Origin: Verrucomicrobia bacterium UBA3841
GTDB taxonomy: Bacteria > Verrucomicrobiota > Kiritimatiellia > RFP12 > UBA1067
NCBI GenBank assembly: GCA_002392765.1
Contig: DGHT01000043.1
Span: 1-64,000 of the forward strand
Length of the DNA stretch: 64,000 nucleotides
Direction: 5' to 3'
Position numbers and translations under genes: made by a program
In this document: in pieces, positions 58,366 through 64,000 of the stretch
Numbering within the stretch: the first letter of the stretch is position 1
Layout: every line of letters starts with the position of its first letter
Notes under the pieces: model-generated
Told to the model about the DNA's origin: nothing
Database searches by the model: none
The model's input: only the letters and a program-made list of their open reading frames with translations

Positions 58366-59469
58366 TCACTTTGCCTCCACCATGTAACCGTCGTCCGGAT
58401 GCCACCAGACGAACACGTCGTCGTTCCACGTTATCGCCTCCTGGTCCAGCAGGAACCTGGAGTGCGGCTTGAGCGCCGAGACGAGCATGCTCGAGCTGAC
58501 GAGCCAGTACTTCGTGTACACGCCCTGGTAGACTATGTCGCGCACTTTGGACGGGAACACGTTTATGCCGGCGCCCTTTTCGGGAAGCGGAGGATTGATG
58601 GTGACGCGGATCTTCTCCGGACGGACCGAGAGATCGACCTTCTGTCCCGGCGCGAGATTCTTGTCGTTGTACGCGCGTATCGGCGGGAAGCCTTCCACCT
58701 TGATCGTGCAGTAGTCGCCTTCGACGGACGCGATCTCGCCGGAGAAGAAGTTCGTGTCGCCTATGAACGACGCGACGAACCTCGACGCGGGCGCTTCGTA
58801 TATTTTCGCGGGAACGTCCAGCTGCTCGACGCGCCCTTTGTTTATCACGGCGATCCTGTCGGAAAGGCTCATCGCCTCGCCCTGGTCGTGCGTGACGTAC
58901 ATGAAAGTGATGCCTACCTGGTCGTGGATCGTGTCGAGCTCGATGAGCATGTGCTGCCTGAGTTTCAGGTCGAGCGCCGCGAGCGGCTCGTCAAGAAGCA
59001 GCACCTGCGGCCTGTCCACGAGGGCGCGGGCGATCGCGACGCGCTGTTTCTGTCCGCCTGAGAGCTGGTTGGGGTATTTCCACGCATGGTCGGACATCTG
59101 TATCATCTCGAGGATCGAATCGACGCTTTCCTCGATTTCCGCCTTGGGTTTCTTCGCAAGCTTCAGCGAAAACGCGATGTTGTCCCAGATCGTCATCGTC
59201 GGAAAGAGCGCGTAGTTCTGGAAAACCGTGTGGACGCGCCTCTCGTTCGGCGCGAGATCGGTTATGTCGCGCCCTTCAAGATAGATGCGCCCCGAATCGG
59301 GGCGCTCGAAGCCTCCGAGCATCCTCAAGAGCGTGGTCTTGCCGCATCCGCTCGGGCCGAGAAGCGAGAAGAACTCGCCTTTCGTTATCGACAGGGAAAC
59401 GTCGTCGACCGCCGTAAGCGCGCCGAACCGTTTCGTCACATGGTCGAATACGAGAAAATCTTCTTTCAA
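58366..59469 (-). CDS. potA: Polyamine-type ABC transporter ATPase (PotA-like), TTG start
   Basis: A 367-residue ATPase. Walker A is LLGPSGCGKTTLLRML near 36-51, the Q-loop VFQNYALFPTMT near 82-93, the signature NQLSGGQKQRVAIARAL near 134-150, Walker B VLLLDEPLAALD, and the H-loop THDQGEA. A C-terminal TOBE domain follows (SVRPEKIRVT). The first codon is TTG (59467-59469), with AAGGGG about nine bases upstream; the next possible start would cut into the first strand. It begins 23 nt after kdgK and powers PotBC. Confidence 0.93.
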   Translation of the reverse strand: MKEDFLVFDHVTKRFGALTAVDDVSLSITKGEFFSLLGPSGCGKTTLLRMLGGFERPDSGRIYLEGRDITDLAPNERRVHTVFQNYALFPTMTIWDNIAFSLKLAKKPKAEIEESVDSILEMIQMSDHAWKYPNQLSGGQKQRVAIARALVDRPQVLLLDEPLAALDLKLRQHMLIELDTIHDQVGITFMYVTHDQGEAMSLSDRIAVINKGRVEQLDVPAKIYEAPASRFVASFIGDTNFFSGEIASVEGDYCTIKVEGFPPIRAYNDKNLAPGQKVDLSVRPEKIRVTINPPLPEKGAGINVFPSKVRDIVYQGVYTKYWLVSSSMLVSALKPHSRFLLDQEAITWNDDVFVWWHPDDGYMVEAK

Positions 59470-59492
59470 TGTCGCGCAATCCCCTTGTTAGA

Positions 59493-60593
59493 TCAACGGT
59501 CGACTCTGGCGGAACCTCCGCCGACAAGCTTTTCGACATCCGCCTTGAGCGCCATCGAAGTGTCGCCGGGCGTCGTCATGGCCAGAGCGCCGTGCGCCGC
59601 GCCGTAGTCGACCGCCTTCTGCGCGTCGTTGAACTCCATGAAGCCGTACACGAGGCCGGAGGCGAAGGAGTCTCCGCCGCCGACCCGGTCGTAGATTTCG
59701 AGTCCGGGGCGCTTGATCGACTCGCAGAGCTGGCCTTTGTACCAGCATATCGCGGACCAGTCGTTGACCGTCGCCGACTTTACGCTGCGCAGCGTCGTCG
59801 CAACGGCCTTGAAGTTCGGATATATCGAAACGGCCTTTTCGATCATTTTGCGGAACCCGTCTATCGGCAGGGTCGTGAGGTTTTTGTCGACGCCTTCGAC
59901 TTCGATGCCGAGCGCGGCCGTGAAATCCTCTTCGTTGCCGATCATCACGTCGACATGTTTCGCTATCTCTTTGTTTACCGACTGCGCCTTCTCCTGCCCG
60001 CCGATCGACTTCCAGAGACTTGCGCGGTAGTTGAGGTCGTAGCTGGTGACGGTCCCGTGCTTCTTCGCGGTTTTCAGCGCCTCGATCACGACGTCGGCCG
60101 TCGACTCTGACAACGCCGCGCAGATTCCGCCTGTGTGGAACCATCTCACGCCCTCTTTGCCGAACAGCGTCTCCCAGTCGATGTCGCCGGGTTTGAGCTG
60201 ACTGACAGCCGTAAGCCCGCGGTCGGCGCAGCTTCTCGCGCCGCGGCATCCGAAACCGCGTTCGACGAAATTGAGCCCGTTGCGCACGGTCCGCCCGATT
60301 CCGTCGTAGGGGACCCACTTGACGTGGCTGGTATCGACTCCGCCCTGAAGCATGAAATCTTCGACAAGGCGCCCGACTGGATTGTCGGCGAACGCGGTGA
60401 CGGCCGTGGTCTTAAGTCCGAAGCACCTGCGAAGTCCGCGCACGACATTGTATTCGCCGCCGCCTTCCCAGGCCTTGAACTCGCGCGCCGTATGTATGCG
60501 CCCGTCGCCCGGATCAAGTCTCAGCATTATTTCGCCAAAACTGGCCGCATCCCAAAGGCAGCTGCCTTTCGCCTTGATTTCAAGACCTTCCAT
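59493..60593 (-). CDS. kdgK: PfkB-family sugar kinase, 2-dehydro-3-deoxygluconokinase-like
   Basis: Phosphorylates a sugar acid, probably 2-keto-3-deoxygluconate. The 366-residue protein starts with SFGEIMLRLDPGDGR near 18-32 and has the substrate block KAWEGGGEYNVVRGLRRCFG near 40-59, typical of KdgK. The PfkB C-terminal signature DRVGGGDSFASGLVYGF near 314-330 holds the catalytic Asp. ATG 60591-60593 was chosen because upstream codons precede the fold. It heads a run with potABCD and a peptidylprolyl isomerase, an unusual pairing of sugar-acid and polyamine functions. Confidence 0.85.
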   Translation of the reverse strand: MEGLEIKAKGSCLWDAASFGEIMLRLDPGDGRIHTAREFKAWEGGGEYNVVRGLRRCFGLKTTAVTAFADNPVGRLVEDFMLQGGVDTSHVKWVPYDGIGRTVRNGLNFVERGFGCRGARSCADRGLTAVSQLKPGDIDWETLFGKEGVRWFHTGGICAALSESTADVVIEALKTAKKHGTVTSYDLNYRASLWKSIGGQEKAQSVNKEIAKHVDVMIGNEEDFTAALGIEVEGVDKNLTTLPIDGFRKMIEKAVSIYPNFKAVATTLRSVKSATVNDWSAICWYKGQLCESIKRPGLEIYDRVGGGDSFASGLVYGFMEFNDAQKAVDYGAAHGALAMTTPGDTSMALKADVEKLVGGGSARVDR

Positions 60594-60662
60594 TATCGAA
60601 TCGAACTCCCGCTTCCGCCTCTGTTTCTCCCGGCGCCGGCCTGGCGGAAGGTCGAACGCCGC

Positions 60663-60682
60663 GCGGCGCATCCATGCGCCGC
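60663..60682. promoter_or_regulatory. Perfect palindrome in the kdgK leader
   Basis: GCGGCGCATCCATGCGCCGC has 9-bp arms around two bases. It lies about 10 nt after the expected transcript start and 70 nt before the kdgK ATG, so it is either an operator or a very stable 5' hairpin. Confidence 0.55.
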
Positions 60683-60698
60683 AAATATACTATCGCCT

Positions 60699-60727
60699 AA
60701 TATATTAAGAAATATGCAAAAAGTCAA
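60699..60727 (-). promoter_or_regulatory. Promoter of the kdgK-pot operon
   Basis: TTGACT (60722-60727), 17-bp spacer, TATATT (60699-60704) on the minus strand. The -35 box overlaps the end of the upstream hydrolase gene. Confidence 0.7.
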
Positions 60728-61560
60728 GGATAAATTCGATCTTTGTTAAGGAAAAAATCCTTGATCAGAGACTCGTCGATTTCGACACCGTGCGGATGGT
60801 GCGCGTACAATCCGCGCTTGACAACCGTGATGTCACCGCCCGCCGCCTTGAACCGTCCGGCGAACGGCTCGCAGTTTCTCGCCGGAGGCACAACGGCGTC
60901 AACACCGCCATAAAGCAGCAGCACGGGAATCTTCGCCGACGCAAGTCTCTCCGCCATGTTAAGCGGCATTTCCTGCGATACGCCCCAGCCTTCCTCCGGC
61001 ATTTTCCCGTCCCACGGACCAATGTCATCGATCAGTTGGAAATCAACGAAACTCAGCAGCGGCGCGTCAAGATATATCTTCGCGACGCTTTCTGGATGAT
61101 TCACCGCGTAGCGTACGGAGAAGAATCCGCCCCAACTCATGCCGATCAAGCAGGCCTTGGGCGCAAAGCCCAGCTCGTCAACCAGAAACTTCTGGAATGC
61201 CGCGCTGACCTTAAGCCCCTCTTTGTCCATTCTGTGGCGGAACGTATCTATCGTGACGTGGTGGAATCCGTCTTCCAGCATCTGCGGGACGTTAGTGCGC
61301 GGCACGAAGGCATTGGCCCACTGCATGGTCCAGGTCCACGGCTTCCCCGGACGCGACTCGCTCTTCGGGCACACAATCCAGGCATCGTGTCCGTCGAAAT
61401 CGAACACGATGCGGTCGAATCCGTAGAACTTGTTCACCGCTTTGACGGTATAGGTCTTTTCAATCTTCCCGCGCATCTCCGCAAGGTCGTTTCCCGCCAA
61501 TGCAGACGCGGCGCAAGACAAAGTCAATGCGGACACCATCGCTCGCATTTCAGCATTCAT
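60724..61560 (-). CDS. Secreted alpha/beta hydrolase
   Basis: A 278-residue exported protein with signal peptide (VSALTLSCAASALAG). The alpha/beta-hydrolase core has the nucleophile elbow CLIGMSWGGFFSVRYA near 138-153 (Ser in GMSWGG), the acid in LLLYGGVDAVVPPARN near 220-235 and the His in YAHHPHGVEID near 257-267. Early Trp-rich text (GKPWTWTMQWANAFVPR) marks the oxyanion side. Such enzymes act as esterases or acyl hydrolases; the substrate is unknown. AAAGGAG precedes the ATG. It is not coupled to its neighbours (87 nt after the deaminase gene). Confidence 0.82.
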   Translation of the reverse strand: MNAEMRAMVSALTLSCAASALAGNDLAEMRGKIEKTYTVKAVNKFYGFDRIVFDFDGHDAWIVCPKSESRPGKPWTWTMQWANAFVPRTNVPQMLEDGFHHVTIDTFRHRMDKEGLKVSAAFQKFLVDELGFAPKACLIGMSWGGFFSVRYAVNHPESVAKIYLDAPLLSFVDFQLIDDIGPWDGKMPEEGWGVSQEMPLNMAERLASAKIPVLLLYGGVDAVVPPARNCEPFAGRFKAAGGDITVVKRGLYAHHPHGVEIDESLIKDFFLNKDRIYP

Positions 61561-61647
61561 TCGATCGACTCCTTTCTTTTTGTTTTCATTTTCTACATGT
61601 GTTCTGCACTTCTCCGCAATACCGGACCGGCGACAGCGTCCATTCTG

Positions 61648-62214
61648 TCAGTCCGGTTGCTTTGATGCCGCATCTCCTTGTTTCCGACTGCGGCGGAATT
61701 CGAAGAAGCGTCGCATTGTCGAAGCGGCCTTCTCTTCGAGGATGCCTGATATCGTCGCCGGACGGTGGTTCATTCCGGGCGCTGAAAATATCCCGAATAC
61801 GCTTCCTCCACCTCTTTTCGGATCGCTCTGCGCCCATACTACGGTATCAACCCTCGAAAGGGAAATCGCGCCGGCGCACATCGGACACGGTTCCTTGGTG
61901 ACGTAAAGGCGCGTTCCGGAAAGACGCCACGCCCCGATTCTTTCCGATGCCTGCGAGATGGCGAGCATCTCCGCGTGCGCGGTCGCGTCGCGGAGGCTCT
62001 CCACCTTGTTGTGCGCGCGCGAAAGAATGTCGGCTTTGGACGGATCGGGGTCGACAATGGCGGGATGTCCGTCGTGCGCCGGAACTAGGACCGCCGGGCG
62101 CACGACAACCGCCCCTGCGGGGACCTCGCCGGATTCCGCCGCGTACTCCGCCTCCCTCAAGGCCATTTCCATGAAGAAGGCGTCGAAAGCGTCCAATGAG
62201 GCCGGACCGGTCAT
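61648..62214 (-). CDS. TadA-like nucleoside/tRNA adenosine deaminase
   Basis: A 188-residue zinc deaminase of the cytidine/deoxycytidylate deaminase fold. The zinc and catalytic residues are in TAHAEMLAI (HAE, near 78-86) and EPCPMCAGAI (PCxxC, near 107-116). TadA converts the wobble adenosine of tRNA-Arg to inosine; guanine deaminases share the fold. Compared with TadA there is an extra stretch of about 25 residues (RPAVLVPAHDGHPAIVD) before the N-x-V segment, so the substrate is not certain. The ATG overlaps the peptidase stop (ATGA). Confidence 0.82.
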   Translation of the reverse strand: MTGPASLDAFDAFFMEMALREAEYAAESGEVPAGAVVVRPAVLVPAHDGHPAIVDPDPSKADILSRAHNKVESLRDATAHAEMLAISQASERIGAWRLSGTRLYVTKEPCPMCAGAISLSRVDTVVWAQSDPKRGGGSVFGIFSAPGMNHRPATISGILEEKAASTMRRFFEFRRSRKQGDAASKQPD

Positions 62215-64000
62215 TTAAGGCCCTGCTGGCGCAAAAGCGCGTCGATTTCAGGTTTGCGTCCGCGGAAATCGACAAATACGTCGTACGCCGATTTGCTTCC
62301 GCCCAGCGCCAGAACCGTGTCGCGATAGCGCGCTCCCGTGCGCCGCACGGCCTCGTCGTTTTCGAGTCCGGCGTCTTCGAACGCGCCGTAGCAGTCTGCG
62401 CTCATCACTTCGCTCCACTTGTACCCGTAGTACCCTGCCGCGTATCCGCCCGAGAATATATGGGTGAAAGAGCAGAGGAATATGTCCCCTTCGCAGAGCG
62501 GCATTCCGAAGTGCGCGAAATTCGCCTTCTTCACATCGTCCGCGCAATCGGGAAGCGTCGTATGGATGTCGAGATCAGTTTTCGCGAGCGCGAGCTGGCG
62601 GCGGCAGAGGGATGCCGCGCGGAAATTCCTCGCCGCCTTGACCTTTTCCTTGAGATCGGCGGGGACCTCGATTCCGGTTCTGTCGTCGAGACACCAGTTT
62701 TCCATGAACTGGCTCGCGACCTCCACGGCGTCCCATTCGACCAGATTGATTCCAGCCGCGCCTTCCTCGTCGACCTTCGTAAGCATGCACTGGAGCGCGT
62801 GGCCGAACTCGTGGAACAGCGTCTCCACCTCGCGCATCGGCATGTACGTTTTGCCTTCCGCGTCCGGAGCCTTGAGATTGAGCACGATCAATGCGAGGGG
62901 CAGCTCGCCCGTGCGGCCGTCGCGGTTGCGGAAATGGTTCATCCACGCTCCGCCCTGCTTGAGCCCGGGCCGGACGTACGGGTCGAGATAGAAATTCGCG
63001 ACCGTCCTCCCAGACTCCTTCACGGCGAAGAAACGCACGTCGTCGTGCCAGACGGACGGCCTGGCGCCGCCTGTCAGCTCTTCGACTTCGAAACCGAACA
63101 GGAACCGGCAGAGGCGGAAGAGGCCCGAAAGGACGACGTTGAACTCGAAATGCTTTTTAAGCTCTTCTTCGGAGTACGAATATTTCTGTTCGCGAAGTCT
63201 CTCGGAAAGATACGTCACGTCCCACGGTTCGATCTTTCCGTATCCGGCGGGCATGACTGTCTCGAGTTCCCGGTCCTCGTCTTCAGCGCGCGCGGCGGTG
63301 GCGTCGTCCAGGTTTTTTATCATCTCCTCGACGGCGCGGAGCGACGGAGCGCATTTTTCCGATATCGACAGGTCGGCGTACGTCGGGAAATCCAGTATCT
63401 TCGCTTTCTCATCCCTGAGACGCAGTATTTCGTCGATCCGCTCCGAGTTTTCCGGAGCTCTGCGCGAGCGCGCCACAAGCAGGTTTTCGCGCACCTCCCT
63501 GTCCGCGCACGTCTTCATCGTCTCTACATACGCCGCGTCGTCTATCGTGTACGTCTTGCCGTCCTTCTCGAATTTGTACGCGGCGGTCGCGTCTATCACG
63601 GCGTTGGAAAAATCCGCGCCGAGTTTGGCGAGTTTCGTCTGGATGCCGTTGAAACGGTTCTTAGCCTCGCCTTCGAGCCCGACGCCCGAAAGTTCCGCCG
63701 CCTCGATCGCCTTGTCCAGTATGCGCTTCCTCGTAGGCGAAAAACCGGCTTCGGAGACGAGTGCGTCCCTCGCCGCGGCGAATTTGCGGTAGAGCCCCGG
63801 CGACTGCATGACGCGCAGCGAAAACGAGACGATCTTCGGCTGCCAATCCTCTTCGAGCTTTCTCCATTCCGGGGAGTTCATCACCCCGAGGAGATGCTCC
63901 ACCTTCCCCCAGGTCAGCCAGAGTTCCCTGCATGCGTCATCCAGCGCGTATACGGTGGATTCGTAGTCCGCCGCGGCGGACGCTTCGATTCCGCACACGC
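62211..64000 (-). CDS. M3-family oligopeptidase (PrlC/OpdA-like), N-terminus outside the window
   Basis: A zinc oligopeptidase that degrades short peptides in the cytoplasm. About 595 residues are visible; relatives have about 680, and the sequence at the edge already matches the helix preceding the usual VEHLLGVMNSPEWRKL block, so the true start lies to the right. The zinc motif is ETLFHEFGHALQCML (H-E-x-x-H with downstream Glu in EVASQFMENW). The C-terminal SGGYAAGYYGYKWSEVMSAD is typical of M3A. It is coupled to the TadA-like gene by an ATGA overlap. Confidence 0.92.
   Translation of the reverse strand, partial: VCGIEASAAADYESTVYALDDACRELWLTWGKVEHLLGVMNSPEWRKLEEDWQPKIVSFSLRVMQSPGLYRKFAAARDALVSEAGFSPTRKRILDKAIEAAELSGVGLEGEAKNRFNGIQTKLAKLGADFSNAVIDATAAYKFEKDGKTYTIDDAAYVETMKTCADREVRENLLVARSRRAPENSERIDEILRLRDEKAKILDFPTYADLSISEKCAPSLRAVEEMIKNLDDATAARAEDEDRELETVMPAGYGKIEPWDVTYLSERLREQKYSYSEEELKKHFEFNVVLSGLFRLCRFLFGFEVEELTGGARPSVWHDDVRFFAVKESGRTVANFYLDPYVRPGLKQGGAWMNHFRNRDGRTGELPLALIVLNLKAPDAEGKTYMPMREVETLFHEFGHALQCMLTKVDEEGAAGINLVEWDAVEVASQFMENWCLDDRTGIEVPADLKEKVKAARNFRAASLCRRQLALAKTDLDIHTTLPDCADDVKKANFAHFGMPLCEGDIFLCSFTHIFSGGYAAGYYGYKWSEVMSADCYGAFEDAGLENDEAVRRTGARYRDTVLALGGSKSAYDVFVDFRGRKPEIDALLRQQGLK

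Noticed and set aside
899..64000. rRNA, tmRNA, SRP RNA or known riboswitch classes
   Set aside because: I scanned by eye for their conserved cores and found only rnpB and two tRNAs; a covariance-model search would be needed to exclude weak hits.

Overview
The window reads as a GC-rich bacterial chromosome with very dense, translationally coupled operons: neighbouring genes repeatedly share ATGA or GTGA start/stop overlaps. Several traits point to the PVC superphylum, most likely a Kiritimatiellota/Verrucomicrobiota-type anaerobe. These are a giant beta-strand-repeat surface protein, a triple LamG-like secreted protein, an LA_2272-type repeat protein, Tat-exported phosphoesterases, and three ATPases of the AAA/PD-(D/E)XK and DUF4143 types in 12 kb. 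This placement is an inference; there is no rRNA here to confirm it.

Layout. 1-898: tail of a transposase and two MITE-like inverted-repeat elements. 899-3216 (minus): EamA transporter, RNase P RNA, zinc-ribbon coiled-coil protein, tRNA-His and tRNA-Thr, with one promoter seen upstream of the tRNA/protein/RNase P set. 3282-6670 (plus): MBOAT O-acyltransferase with an SGNH/phytase-like fusion partner. 6783-11532 (minus): gyrA-gmk-apbE-TIGR02757. 11557-28753: a XylR-like regulator divergent from two long plus-strand operons for phosphodiester breakdown and for glycerol-phosphate uptake and oxidation. 28919-40764 (minus): the three ATPases and the 1993-residue surface protein with a structured leader. 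40887-46674 (minus): paaK-ACT-histidine kinase-NtrC-Ser/Thr kinase-response regulator. 46800-49691 (plus): a sigma-54-type promoter, a ClpB-like disaggregase without N-domain, and a DUF805 protein. 49834-54263 (minus): small membrane protein, then LA_2272-type protein-DUF1015-DUF2062-RF-like-plsY-glycosyltransferase. 54356-60593 (minus): kdgK-potABCD-peptidylprolyl isomerase. 60724-64000 (minus): M3 peptidase, TadA-like deaminase, alpha/beta hydrolase.

The most coherent system is the glycerol-phosphate locus (about 12.7-28.8 kb). Exported phosphodiesterase and phosphoesterases could release glycerol phosphate outside the cytoplasm, and two organophosphate:phosphate antiporters could import it. 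A GpsA-type enzyme and a fused GlpA-type flavoprotein handle sn-glycerol-3-phosphate. A separate sn-glycerol-1-phosphate dehydrogenase sits next to the second antiporter, suggesting that both stereoisomers are turned into dihydroxyacetone phosphate. The enzyme families are recognised from sequence; the combined catabolic role is inference.

Two broader patterns stand out. First, short repeats have entered coding sequence in frame at several places in this locus: inside the regulator, as the C-terminus of an antiporter, and as the linker and tail of the GlpA fusion. Second, at least four genes have a recognisable sigma-70 type promoter whose -10 box ends exactly 7 nt before the ATG, which predicts leaderless mRNAs. 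A near-consensus sigma-54 promoter in front of the clpB-like gene lies beside a divergent operon encoding an NtrC-type sigma-54 activator.
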